Shown here: positions 26,673 through 35,645 of the stretch, one piece after another
How positions within the stretch are numbered: the stretch's first letter is position 1
How the letters are laid out: each line of letters begins with the position of its first letter
Assembly: GCA_017509245.1 (NCBI GenBank)
Contig: JAFWQC010000012.1
Location: forward strand, 25,259-89,258
Direction: 5' to 3'
DNA: 64,000 bases
Source: Clostridiales bacterium
Lineage (GTDB): Bacteria; Bacillota; Clostridia; Saccharofermentanales; Saccharofermentanaceae
The notes under the pieces: model-generated
What the model saw: the letters and a program-made list of their open reading frames with translations, nothing else
Told to the model about the DNA's origin: nothing
The model's database searches: none
Program-made: the position numbers and the translations under genes

Positions 26673-27033
26673 CTGAAGAGTGCCGCCTTTCCTTAATATA
26701 AAATATTTCAAACATTATACACTCAAAAATATTAAAAATGTATAGTTTAACGGTGTTACAAACATCGATTTTGCGGACATTTTTACGAATCCCGGTCTGC
26801 TGTACATGTAGTATTTAAAGTTTGTTTGTATTCGTTTTATTATGTCCTGTTCAAATGTTCATAACGTGCTCGAAAAGCGTTATTTTCGAGAGATTTACAT
26901 TAACAAACCATGTATATAACAGAATACTTTGATGTTCAAAAAAATACCTTTTTGAACATTGTTACATTTGTATACAAACCGTCTACAGACAATCTACGGA
27001 AAGTTTTGCACTTAAGAACAATTTTTGTTCAAA
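26673..27033. other. Candidate replication origin (dnaA-dnaN intergenic)
   Basis: AT-rich 360-base region. No canonical TTATCCACA cluster is visible. Instead TGTTCAAAW occurs at 26848, 26933, 26950 (reverse) and 27026, with TGTTCATAA at 26856 and TTAAGAACA (reverse of TGTTCTTAA) at 27012. A single near-canonical TTATACACT is at 26715. Gene direction flips around dnaA, which supports an origin here. The last copy reaches the first base of the dnaA stop region. Confidence 0.7.
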
Positions 27034-28371
27034 TCAGGTGATGATCTTATATATCTCTTCAGCCTGTGCTTTGAGATCAGAACTGTCATTAACGTTATCG
27101 CAGCCGTGCATGACAGTCGTATGTTTACGTCCTCCGAAGATCTGACCGATCTTCTCAAGCTTCAATTCGAGATAATCCCTGCAGATAAACATTGCGACAT
27201 TACGTGCTGTGGATATCTCGGCACTTCTGAGCTTGGAAGTAAGCTTATCCGGAGTAAGATCATAATAATTGGCAACTGCATTGATTACGATCTCAGGCGT
27301 TAAATACTTTTTCTTATTAGGTGAGATGATAGGCAAAAGGATCTTCTGGACATCATCTAAAGAGAGTTCGCCGTTGGCAAGTGTCACATAAGAGGAAATG
27401 GTATTAAATGCGCCGTTAAGCTGCCTTATGTTAGTCGTAACATTCTCGCAAACATAGTCAATGATCTCATCTGAAAGAGTGAAGCTCTCATTATCGAGCT
27501 TGCTCAGGAAGATAGCCTTGCGGGTCTCAAAATCCGGGGGCTGAACATCAAACATGATGCCGTCCTGGAAGCGAGATGTAAGTCTGCTGTTAAGCTCCGT
27601 AAGATTTGAAGGGGCTTTGTCGCATGTAATAACGATCTGTTTGCCGGCTTCAATGAGAGACTCAAAAGTATTGAAGAATTCAGTCTGAACGCCTTCCTTG
27701 CCGATAAGGAACTGGATATCGTCGATCAAAAGGACATCAACCGTACGGTATTTGTTACGGAAATCCTCATATTTATTGTTATTGATGCAGGCTACGAAGG
27801 CATTTGTGAATGCTTCGCAGGTAGTGTAGATAACTTTTTTGTCGGGATGCTGCTCAAGTACGGCATTGCCTATGGCCTTCATGAGGTGGGTCTTGCCGAG
27901 TCCGGAATTACCCCAGAGGAAGAAAGGGTTTCTCTGCTTCTGGCCGGGCTTTGCAGCTACTGATACGGCGGAAGCGTGGGCAAAACGGTTGCAGTCACCG
28001 ACGACAAAATTCGCGAAAGTGAATTCGCCCGTAAGACCCGTTGCAGTGGTCATCTCGGTCTTGGCCTGTCTTGCGGCCTTCTTTTCCGAACTTACAGAAG
28101 AATTAAGGGCATTGTCATCGCCTTCAAGGATAAACTTGACCGCACAGGTCTTGCCGTCATTTGCTGTCCTGATGGCATTCTCGATATTCTTGCTGAGCTT
28201 CTGGCCCTTAACGAGATTTAAGGAATATTCGTCTCTTGCAGCGAGCACGAGCACGTCATTATCACAATGGGCAACGCTCATCTTGCAGAGAATGGATTCA
28301 TAAGTGATCATGTCAATATCGGAATCGAACTTAAGAAGCTTAAGAGCATTATTCCAGATAGAACCTTCCAT
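27034..28371 (-). CDS. dnaA: Chromosomal replication initiator DnaA
   Basis: AAA+ initiator. Domain III has FLWGNSGLGKTHLMKA and VDVLLIDDIQFL; domain IV has ARNVAMFICRDYLELKLEKIG and FGGRKHTTVMHG. The start at 28371 (GGAGG, MEGSIWNNALKLL) gives 445 aa; a longer frame to 28719 has no family similarity and is rejected. Lys416 replaces the Asp of the nearly invariant GGRDHTTV recognition helix (Asp433 in E. coli). A TATTAT -10 box lies in the upstream gap, overlapping the divergent sortase promoter. Confidence 0.96.
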   Translation of the reverse strand: MEGSIWNNALKLLKFDSDIDMITYESILCKMSVAHCDNDVLVLAARDEYSLNLVKGQKLSKNIENAIRTANDGKTCAVKFILEGDDNALNSSVSSEKKAARQAKTEMTTATGLTGEFTFANFVVGDCNRFAHASAVSVAAKPGQKQRNPFFLWGNSGLGKTHLMKAIGNAVLEQHPDKKVIYTTCEAFTNAFVACINNNKYEDFRNKYRTVDVLLIDDIQFLIGKEGVQTEFFNTFESLIEAGKQIVITCDKAPSNLTELNSRLTSRFQDGIMFDVQPPDFETRKAIFLSKLDNESFTLSDEIIDYVCENVTTNIRQLNGAFNTISSYVTLANGELSLDDVQKILLPIISPNKKKYLTPEIVINAVANYYDLTPDKLTSKLRSAEISTARNVAMFICRDYLELKLEKIGQIFGGRKHTTVMHGCDNVNDSSDLKAQAEEIYKIIT

Positions 28372-28477
28372 ATGAACCCTCCGATTTAATTGACGTGCGA
28401 GTAACATAATATCACGGTTTGGGGGTATAATGAATAAGCTTTTTATATAAGATTTCCTCGAAAAATCAGGCAGGATA
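28372..28477. promoter_or_regulatory. Divergent promoter region, dnaA / sortase
   Basis: On the minus strand TTCATT-N17-TATTAT precedes dnaA. On the plus strand a perfect TATAAT (28426-28431) precedes the sortase, with no strong -35. The two overlap. No TGTTCAAA motif is seen here. Confidence 0.55.
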
Positions 28478-29383
28478 ATGAAAAGGATAGGACGTAATAA
28501 GAAAACAGGAACAGAGAGATCAACGATCAATACCGTATTGATCGTAATAAGTGTTTTACTCCTTATAACGGGTATAGTTCTCCTGCTGATCGAACCCATA
28601 AAACGGTTTAACAGAAGAAAGATCTCCGGAGATGCCCTTAAGACGATAGAACAGAAGATCGAAATGGCGGCTTCTGAGGAAGTGCCGCAGGCAACATATA
28701 TAGTTCCTGCCAGGGGCAACGAGGTCGAGGGCGAGGATTTCGACTTTATCGGCGAGACTGAGGAGACTGAGGAAGAAGGCAGTTACGGCGGAGATGTTAC
28801 CCTCACGTCCATAGGAATCCTCAGCATAGGCAGTATCAACATCAGATATTCCGTCTGGGATGACGCAAACCAGGTTTCTTTAAGGTACGGTCTGGGTCAT
28901 TATGTCGATTCCGTCATGCCGGGAGAGATAGGAAACGCTACGATCCTGGGTCATAACTACAGGGATGGCTCAATGTTCCACAAATTAGGGCAGGTCAAGG
29001 TCGGTGACAAGGTTGTCTTCAAGGATCTGAACGGCAAAGAGTGGATCTTTTATGCCAAGGAATCCAAGATAATCAGTGCCAGTGACATTCTGGACTATGC
29101 ACTCGGGAACATTACCGACAGCAGGCAGCTGACGCTCGTTACATGTACTTACGAATACGGTGCAAAAGGCTGGAGAAGGATAGTTATATGCGAATTATCG
29201 GATGAATGCATACCTGAGGAGCCTGTTGAAGTCACAGAGCCCACTGTTTCAACGGAGGAAACCCCTGCAGAGCCCACCCCTGAAGTAACGGAGGAGATAC
29301 TTGAAGATACCCCTGCCGTACAGGAGGAAACAGAGCCTGAAGTACCTGCTGGGGCTCAGGAAGAAGACGCCGGCGAGGAATAA
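28478..29383 (+). CDS. Membrane-anchored sortase with acidic C-terminal tail
   Basis: Cysteine transpeptidase that attaches proteins to the cell wall or builds pili. One membrane helix (about residues 18-40) is followed by an acidic linker and the catalytic domain with His159 (ILGHNY), Cys223 (TLVTC) and Arg233/234 (GWRRIVIC). After the catalytic domain, residues from about 242 to 301 are a Glu/Pro/Thr-rich tail, not usual for sortases, which typically end soon after the Arg strand or add a membrane helix. No substrate with a sorting signal lies nearby. Class not assigned. Confidence 0.85.
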   Translation: MKRIGRNKKTGTERSTINTVLIVISVLLLITGIVLLLIEPIKRFNRRKISGDALKTIEQKIEMAASEEVPQATYIVPARGNEVEGEDFDFIGETEETEEEGSYGGDVTLTSIGILSIGSINIRYSVWDDANQVSLRYGLGHYVDSVMPGEIGNATILGHNYRDGSMFHKLGQVKVGDKVVFKDLNGKEWIFYAKESKIISASDILDYALGNITDSRQLTLVTCTYEYGAKGWRRIVICELSDECIPEEPVEVTEPTVSTEETPAEPTPEVTEEILEDTPAVQEETEPEVPAGAQEEDAGEE

Positions 29384-29412
29384 GGCTGATTTCTATAATT
29401 TATTTATTTCTG

Positions 29413-29535
29413 TAACAGACTTTTTGAAACCCTTGCGAGCAAGTTTCTCATAAGTCTGTTATATTTCTTCGCTTCGCTCAGGATATAACAGACTTTTTCA
29501 CAACCCTTGCGAGCAAGTTGCTCACAAGTCTGTTA
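29413..29535. repeat. Two copies of a nested hairpin upstream of purA
   Basis: Each copy has outer arms TAACAGACTT/AAGTCTGTTA (29413-29422 with 29452-29461; 29486-29495 with 29526-29535) around an inner CTTG-CGAG-CAAG hairpin. The right arm of the second copy runs into a perfect TATAAT (29534-29539), the likely -10 of purA. They may terminate the sortase transcript. Confidence 0.8.
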
Positions 29536-29595
29536 TAATTGGCGCGGTATTTAATAAGAATAATTCAAAAAGACATATTTTTGGAGGAAATAATA

Positions 29596-30876
29596 ATGGT
29601 AACGGCAATAGTTGGCGCTAACTGGGGCGACGAAGGCAAGGGCAAGATCACAGACCTTCTTGCAAGTGAGTCCGACATCGTAATCAGATTTCAGGGCGGA
29701 GCAAATGCAGGTCACACCATAATCAACGATCACGGAAGATTCGCTCTTCACCTTATGCCGTCAGGCGTTTGCCACGACAATATCGTGAACATAATCGGCA
29801 ACGGCGTTGCTTTGGACATCAGAAAGTTCATCAAGGAATATAACGAGATCAAGGAGAGAGGCCTTAATCCCCAGCTCCTCGTATCTGACAGGGTTCAGGT
29901 CGTTATGCCTTACCATGTTGATTTCGATAAGTTCGAGGAAGAGAGACTTGGCGGCAAGGCTTTCGGTTCGACAAAGTCAGGAATCGCACCTTTCTTCTCA
30001 GACAAATATGCAAAGATCGGTTTCCAGGTCTCAGAGCTTTTCGATGAAGAGACATTGAAGGAAAAGATCAACAGAGTTCTCGAGATCAAGAACGCGCTCC
30101 TCGTAAACCTTTATCACAAGGATCCCATCAATGCTGACGAGCTCTTAGCTGAGATGCTCGAGCAGGGAAGACTCATCAAGCCTTTCGTTACCAACACACA
30201 GGCTTACCTCTACGAAGCTCTTAAGGAAGACAAGAAGATCCTCCTTGAAGGCCAGCTCGGAACCATGAAGGATCCTGACATGGGTATCTACCCGATGGTT
30301 ACATCTTCTTCCACACTTGCAGGCTACGGCTGCGTCGGCGCAGGCATCCCGCCTTATGAGATCAAGAAGATCGTTGTAGTTACAAAGGCTTATTCCTCAT
30401 CAGTCGGCGGCGGCGCTTTTGTTTCCGAGATCCTTGATGAGGCAGTTGCCAAGGAATTAAGAGACCGTGGCGGCGACAAGGGCGAATACGGTGCCACAAC
30501 CGGACGTCCGAGAAGAGTCGGCTGGTTTGACTGCGTAGCAACACGTTACGGCGTAAGACTCCAGGGCGGTACTGATGTTGCCCTCACAAACCTTGATGTA
30601 TTAGGTTATCTGGATAAGATCCCCGTTTGCACAGCTTATGAGGTCGACGGCGAGATCACAAAGGATTTCCCTAATCCCACAAAGCTCGACAGATGCAAGC
30701 CCGTTATCGAATACCTGCCTTCATGGAAGGGCAAGGGCGAGATCAGGGGCGTCACGGAATACGATAAGCTCCCCAAGGAAGCTCAGGATTACGTCGAATT
30801 TATCGAAAAGGAGATCGGTGTACACGTCTCGATCGTTTCGACAGGACCGGTAAGAGACGAGATCATCCGCAGATAA
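29596..30876 (+). CDS. purA: Adenylosuccinate synthetase
   Basis: Joins IMP and aspartate in AMP synthesis. GANWGDEGKGK at residues 7-17, GGANAGHT, the SSTLAGYGCVGAGIPP region and GATTGRPRRVGWFD are present. The ATG at 29596 with TTGGAGG upstream is chosen over a frame opening at 29539 that runs through the promoter. 426 aa, normal. Confidence 0.97.
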   Translation: MVTAIVGANWGDEGKGKITDLLASESDIVIRFQGGANAGHTIINDHGRFALHLMPSGVCHDNIVNIIGNGVALDIRKFIKEYNEIKERGLNPQLLVSDRVQVVMPYHVDFDKFEEERLGGKAFGSTKSGIAPFFSDKYAKIGFQVSELFDEETLKEKINRVLEIKNALLVNLYHKDPINADELLAEMLEQGRLIKPFVTNTQAYLYEALKEDKKILLEGQLGTMKDPDMGIYPMVTSSSTLAGYGCVGAGIPPYEIKKIVVVTKAYSSSVGGGAFVSEILDEAVAKELRDRGGDKGEYGATTGRPRRVGWFDCVATRYGVRLQGGTDVALTNLDVLGYLDKIPVCTAYEVDGEITKDFPNPTKLDRCKPVIEYLPSWKGKGEIRGVTEYDKLPKEAQDYVEFIEKEIGVHVSIVSTGPVRDEIIRR

Positions 30877-30908
30877 GACTTTCACGTAATATCGGGGGGT
30901 AATTTACG

Positions 30909-32555
30909 ATGAAAAGATCAATTAACAAGGCTGTAGTCATTTTAATGACTGCAGCTTTGCTGTTTAGTTCGCTTGTAAATACTGGCTGTTCAAGCTCGAA
31001 AAAGGACATCAAGGAGATCAAGGAAGTCACACAGGGCTTTGTGGATGCATACGGAGCCGGCGATACTTATGCTGTTGCAGAATACGTAAACGGCAGTTTT
31101 CCATTTAAAGCCGCATCCAATAAGTGTCTTATCTGTGCCGCATCGAAAACAAAGATCGTGAAGTTCAACAGCGTTGAAGTAGACAAAGACAGCCTTACTG
31201 CAAAAGCTGAGGTCGTTCTCTCCGTTGTCAACGCGGGGGGGCTCGCATCGGCTCTTAATATAAAAGTCCATTCCATGGATGAATATATGAGTATTATCGA
31301 GTCATTCAATGAAATGCACGAGGAAACGATAAGCCTGAATTATACCTACGATAAGTACGATGAATGCTGGGCTCTCAAAAATGAATCCGCGAACGATTAC
31401 GAGAGGCGTTTCATCGATACATCCCTGATGACGGTTACAACCGTCATGAATATCTACGAGGGCTTTGCAAACGGCGAATTTAGTGATGGTTTATATGAAG
31501 GATACTACTTAGACTGCTTCAGCCTTACTGATTCAATAAGTGCTTACTATGGTGACGTTGCAACATGCGAGGCGATTTACAAGTATGCCACGGCGTATTT
31601 CAAGACCATCCTTAACCACGGCATCACGGTCGGTGCAACCAGTGATTATAACAGGGTAACGGTTACCGGTTTTGCACCTTACACGGACCAGATCATTGAT
31701 TATTTCACGGACGAAGATTACATTGTCGATGCATATAAGATTTATTATAAGGCGTTGACGTGGGAATACGATTACGATGATATGTGGAATCAGAAGTGGA
31801 TCGATACGCATCTTGATATGGCAGCCAAGATCCCTGATATGGATATCGACAATTACTATGTTGAGCTCACCATCGATACGGAAAGTGCTGACCCCAGGAT
31901 CGATATCATTGAGGATATCTATCCCGTTACGAAAACTCATGTCTATGACACCCTGATGTTGTCTGACCAGAATTTCAGTTACGGTGAAACTGCCGTGGAG
32001 GAACTCTATAACGACGGAGAGATCACTAAATCCCAACATGACGGATTCATGGTTGCCATCAAGAGAGACAGGGATCCCCACAGAGACACAAGATACGATT
32101 TCCTGATAACGGATCACGATGTTAACTGGGAGGGCACAGAGAACCATAAGAACCTGTCCGGAACTGTTATTGAATATATATTCGACGAATCTCATGGTGA
32201 ACTGTTCTACGGTATGTCCCGTGAGCTATACAACGGCATTCGCTTATATTACAGCAAGGCGCCCGGCTGGAATGAGACTTCCGGCTTCTGCATTGATGAG
32301 GACGGCATTACCGCCATGCTCCTTTTTGAGCGCAGCTTTGATGCGGGAACGGTTTTCGAGTACGAATGGAATTACAACGATGAGACCATACTCGAATCAG
32401 GAACATATACCGTTGCTGAGGACGGAAAGAAGGTTTTCGAATTCACGATAAAAGATGCGGAAGTAACTGATGACAATGAGCTTGCATTCTATCTGTGGGA
32501 AGAAGGCAAAGAGCACCTCATCGGGTATGTAAAACTTGTCAAAACAGAAATCTAA
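30909..32555 (+). CDS. Putative lipoprotein of unknown function
   Basis: Signal peptide with hydrophobic core (VVILMTAALLFSSLV) and Cys27 in NTGCSSS, a plausible though non-classical lipobox. The mature part (about 520 aa) is acidic and repeats the pattern of an NTF2-like N-terminal segment (TQGFVDAYGAGD), but I do not recognise a family. It follows purA by about 30 bases with a GGGGGT ribosome site, so it is probably co-transcribed or has its own weak promoter. Extracytoplasmic location is inferred. Confidence 0.65.
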   Translation: MKRSINKAVVILMTAALLFSSLVNTGCSSSKKDIKEIKEVTQGFVDAYGAGDTYAVAEYVNGSFPFKAASNKCLICAASKTKIVKFNSVEVDKDSLTAKAEVVLSVVNAGGLASALNIKVHSMDEYMSIIESFNEMHEETISLNYTYDKYDECWALKNESANDYERRFIDTSLMTVTTVMNIYEGFANGEFSDGLYEGYYLDCFSLTDSISAYYGDVATCEAIYKYATAYFKTILNHGITVGATSDYNRVTVTGFAPYTDQIIDYFTDEDYIVDAYKIYYKALTWEYDYDDMWNQKWIDTHLDMAAKIPDMDIDNYYVELTIDTESADPRIDIIEDIYPVTKTHVYDTLMLSDQNFSYGETAVEELYNDGEITKSQHDGFMVAIKRDRDPHRDTRYDFLITDHDVNWEGTENHKNLSGTVIEYIFDESHGELFYGMSRELYNGIRLYYSKAPGWNETSGFCIDEDGITAMLLFERSFDAGTVFEYEWNYNDETILESGTYTVAEDGKKVFEFTIKDAEVTDDNELAFYLWEEGKEHLIGYVKLVKTEI

Positions 32556-32664
32556 TGAAGGAATATGTTTTAGCAAATAAGCAATTAAAAAACTGATTAT
32601 GCTCCGCATGTATCAGAGTATAATTAGTCCATATTAATCCAGTCAGATTCCCGGAGGATTTCCT

Positions 32665-34206
32665 ATGGCCAAGGAAATGATTCTCGTCCTCGATTTCGGA
32701 GGACAGTATAACCAGTTGATCGCAAGAAGAGTAAGAGAGCTCTCGGTCTACAGTGAAGTCAGACCTTACACAATGAGCATCGAAGAGATCAAGGAACTCA
32801 ATCCTACAGGAATCATTCTTACCGGCGGACCTTCCACTGTTTACGAAGACGACGCGCCCAAGTGCTCACCGGAGCTCTTTAAGCTTGGTATCCCGGTGCT
32901 CGGTATCTGCTACGGCGCACAGCTCATGAATTATCTTCTCGGCGGCGAAGTTAAGTCCGCACCCGTCAGAGAATACGGCCACACTGACGTTAATGTTGAT
33001 ACAGAAGCAAAGCTTTTCAAAGGAGTTCTCCCGAAGACAGTCTGCTGGATGAGCCACACAGTCTATATCGCAAAACCCGCTCCCGGCTTCAAGATCACAG
33101 CTCACACTGAGGTCTGTCCGGTAGCAGCTGCAGAGAATGTCGAAGAGAATCTCTACTGCGTACAGTTCCACCCGGAAGTCGTTCACACAGTCGAAGGCAC
33201 AACGATACTCGCAAACTTCGTTAAGGATGTCTGCAAGTGCAAGTGCGACTGGAAGATGGATTCATTCGTCGAGACATCCATTAAGGAGATCCGCGAGAGG
33301 GTCGGTTCCGGCCGCGTCCTCTGCGCTCTTTCAGGCGGCGTCGATTCTTCCGTTGCTGCAGTACTCCTTTCAAAGGCAGTCGGCAAACAGCTCACATGTG
33401 TATTCGTCGACCACGGACTTCTCCGCAAGAACGAAGGCGATGAAGTTGAAGCAGTATTCGGACCTGAAGGCCCTTACGATCTTAACTTCATAAGAGTCAA
33501 TGCCCAGGAGCGTTTCTATTCAAAGCTCGCAGGCGTTACAGATCCTGAGACAAAGCGAAAAATAATCGGCGAGGAATTCATCAGAGTCTTCGAAGAAGAG
33601 GCCAAGAAAGTAGGCGCCGTCGACTTCCTCGTACAGGGCACCATTTATCCTGACGTCATTGAATCCGGCCTCGGGAAGAGCGCCGTTATCAAGTCTCATC
33701 ACAACGTAGGAGGACTTCCTGACTATGTTGATTTCAAAGAGATCATCGAACCTTTAAGACTTCTCTTCAAGGACGAAGTTAGAAAGGCAGGTCTTGAGCT
33801 TGGAATTCCCGAAAATCTTGTATTCCGTCAGCCGTTCCCGGGTCCGGGACTTGCCATCCGCATCATCGGCGAGGTTACGGCCGAGAAGGTTAAGCTTGTT
33901 CAGGATGCAGATGCCATCTTCAGAAGAGAGATGAAGCTCGCAGGCTTCGACAAGTATGCTAACCAGTACTTTGTAGCGCTTACAAATATGCGTTCCGTAG
34001 GCTGCATGGGCGACGAGAGAACATACGATTACGCATGCCTTCTCCGCGCTGTAACGACCACAGACTTCATGACAGCTGAAGCAGCCGAACTTCCCTGGTC
34101 ACTTATCAACAAGGTAACGAACAGGATCGTAAACGAAGTAAAGGGTATCAGCCGCGTCTTCTACGACTGCACGGGCAAACCGCCATCAACGATAGAGTAC
34201 GAATAG
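32665..34206 (+). CDS. guaA: GMP synthase (glutamine-hydrolysing)
   Basis: Converts XMP to GMP. The glutamine amidotransferase domain has [15 protein letters not shown] (catalytic Cys), the FHPEV His-Glu pair, then the ATP pyrophosphatase loop [12 protein letters not shown] and the C-terminal dimer domain ending in PPSTIEYE. 513 aa, complete. The 3' side of guaA is a known integration hot spot and here carries the stacked elements. The coding end is intact. Confidence 0.97.
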   Translation: MAKEMILVLDFGGQYNQLIARRVRELSVYSEVRPYTMSIEEIKELNPTGIILTGGPSTVYEDDAPKCSPELFKLGIPVLGICYGAQLMNYLLGGEVKSAPVREYGHTDVNVDTEAKLFKGVLPKTVCWMSHTVYIAKPAPGFKITAHTEVCPVAAAENVEENLYCVQFHPEVVHTVEGTTILANFVKDVCKCKCDWKMDSFVETSIKEIRERVGSGRVLCALSGGVDSSVAAVLLSKAVGKQLTCVFVDHGLLRKNEGDEVEAVFGPEGPYDLNFIRVNAQERFYSKLAGVTDPETKRKIIGEEFIRVFEEEAKKVGAVDFLVQGTIYPDVIESGLGKSAVIKSHHNVGGLPDYVDFKEIIEPLRLLFKDEVRKAGLELGIPENLVFRQPFPGPGLAIRIIGEVTAEKVKLVQDADAIFRREMKLAGFDKYANQYFVALTNMRSVGCMGDERTYDYACLLRAVTTTDFMTAEAAELPWSLINKVTNRIVNEVKGISRVFYDCTGKPPSTIEYE

Positions 34207-34220
34207 TCTATAAACCTTGG

Positions 34221-34251
34221 AAAGCCCCATCTATGGGGCTTTCGCTTTTTT
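34221..34251 (+). terminator. guaA terminator
   Basis: AAAGCCCC/GGGGCTTT with a 6-base loop followed by CGC and six T. The att-like motif starts two bases later, so insertion spared gene and terminator. Confidence 0.9.
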
Positions 34252-34252
34252 G

Positions 34253-34274
34253 TGTTCCCAAAATGTTCCCAATA
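34253..34274. mobile_element. Candidate attL of element 1
   Basis: TGTTCCCA, three bases, TGTTCCCA, then ATA. The same 22-base stretch with one mismatch occurs at 57328-57349. It lies between the guaA terminator and the element's regulator, with the integrase nearby. Confidence 0.65.
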
Positions 34275-34287
34275 TTTGAACTTGAGG

Positions 34288-35250
34288 TCAGTGGGAGAAT
34301 AATTTGATTTCGTCTTCTATGTCGTTGCTGTATGTCTTAAGATCGGATTCGAAGTTTCTCTCAAAAGCATCAATTGCAAATTCGCTCTGACCTTCTCTGC
34401 ACTCATAATGTCTTATAAAGTCATTAATGAGACTAACGATTACACTGAAGGAACTTACCTCTACATAATATGTAATAGAGAATGATCCGTCCGGCATCTG
34501 CATGTCGGTATATGTCTTTGCGCCGAGCTTCTCCCAATACATAAACTCAGCGAGGAATTGTGCAAACAACTTCTTGGCTTCATCTGTCTGGGGATTCAGA
34601 AGTTCATTAACCTTGAATGTGAATCCGTTAGCAAGCACTCCCTGAGATATATGCTTTGTCCTTGTAGAAAGAGAAAATCCTGCCTCTACTATTCTTCTCA
34701 GGAGTCTTACGACATCGGAAGTCGTCTTCGAATAAGAGCCCTTGTAAGAAGATGCTGATTTCTTATAAAAACTGCTTATCTCTTCCTCTTTTTTAGCATA
34801 GTAATCATTAATATCGGTTACGAAGTGAGACTTCCATATCTCATAATCGTGTACATCTTTCGGGTCTTCCGATAAGGCATCCTTCTTATCTTTCCATGCA
34901 GTCAGGAAGCTGATTAACGTTTCCAGATCCCTGTCGGAATCATCGAAGACTATGGATGTCTTACCGTCTTTCTTTTCAATCTTAAGACCATATTTCTCTT
35001 CCAATTCGAAAAGAACATACATTATGTCTGCAAAGGAAGATATCTCCACATCAGAGATTGCTTCAAGATCTATATTCAGGGCTTCAGCGATCTTTGCTCG
35101 GATATCCGCCTTAGGAGCCATAGCATCGCTCTCATACTTTCTCATCCTCGAATCGGCTGTAGCAGCAGAGAATCCGACCTTCATTCCCAGTTCTTTCTGG
35201 GACATATCGTGGAGCTGCCTGTATTTCCTGATCTTGTTACCTAATTTCAT
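34288..35250 (-). CDS. XRE-family regulator of the element
   Basis: N-terminal helix-turn-helix (KIRKYRQLHDMSQKELGMKVGFS, about residues 5-27) followed by about 240 residues without a recognised family; the middle contains a charged stretch. Transcribed divergently from the excisionase-integrase genes, the usual place for a repressor controlling excision. The ATG at 35250 with GAGGTG upstream is preferred to a GTG at 35262. Ends 14 bases from the left att motif. Confidence 0.75.
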   Translation of the reverse strand: MKLGNKIRKYRQLHDMSQKELGMKVGFSAATADSRMRKYESDAMAPKADIRAKIAEALNIDLEAISDVEISSFADIMYVLFELEEKYGLKIEKKDGKTSIVFDDSDRDLETLISFLTAWKDKKDALSEDPKDVHDYEIWKSHFVTDINDYYAKKEEEISSFYKKSASSYKGSYSKTTSDVVRLLRRIVEAGFSLSTRTKHISQGVLANGFTFKVNELLNPQTDEAKKLFAQFLAEFMYWEKLGAKTYTDMQMPDGSFSITYYVEVSSFSVIVSLINDFIRHYECREGQSEFAIDAFERNFESDLKTYSNDIEDEIKLFSH

Positions 35251-35359
35251 ATCCGAAAGCACCTCGTTTGTGTAGAAATCATGTCCTCATTATACCACAT
35301 CAGACCTAAATAGGAAGACCAGATTAATTAAAACAGACACAAAAATATGACTAAAAGTG

Positions 35360-35388
35360 TTGACAGACAATTTTCAAGGGTGTATTAT
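35360..35388 (+). promoter_or_regulatory. Excisionase-integrase promoter
   Basis: Perfect TTGACA (35360-35365), 17-base spacer, TATTAT (35383-35388), about 60 bases before the excisionase start. Confidence 0.85.
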
Positions 35389-35445
35389 TCATCCAACCGA
35401 TATAAAAATATGTCTGTTGGTAGGGCAGACAGGAAGGAGAAAACA

Positions 35446-35643
35446 ATGAATAAAGAAAAAGAACCCCTTTTTATAGGAGTAGACACAGTAATGTTTGATC
35501 TCGGCGTATCTAGAGCAAAGGCGTACGACGTGATCAGAGAGCTTAATGAAGAACTTAAGAAAGAACACCCCAAGGCGATAGTCGTCGCGGGGAAGGTAAA
35601 TCGCATTTGGTACGAAGAGGCCTGTTTGAAGGGAGGTGATTAA
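35446..35643 (+). CDS. xis: Excisionase-like helix-turn-helix protein
   Basis: 65-aa MerR/excisionase-type DNA binder (FDLGVSRAKAYDVIRELNEEL). It would bind the element ends and direct the integrase to excision. ATG at 35446 with AGGAAGGAG; a longer frame begins before the promoter and is rejected. Immediately upstream of the integrase (two bases). Homologous to the second excisionase at 58852. Confidence 0.8.
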   Translation: MNKEKEPLFIGVDTVMFDLGVSRAKAYDVIRELNEELKKEHPKAIVVAGKVNRIWYEEACLKGGD

Positions 35644-35645
35644 AG

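Noticed and set aside
26715..26723. TTATACACT as evidence of a normal DnaA box array
   Set aside because: Single 8-of-9 match, no second canonical copy seen nearby.
28372..28719. Longer open frame in front of dnaA
   Set aside because: It would overlap the sortase gene and promoter, lacks similarity to DnaA, and the ATG at 28371 has a good ribosome site.
34206..34290. guaA 3' end duplicated as att core at the right end
   Set aside because: I found no copy of the last guaA codons further right; the repeated sequence is the TGTTCCCA motif downstream of the terminator.
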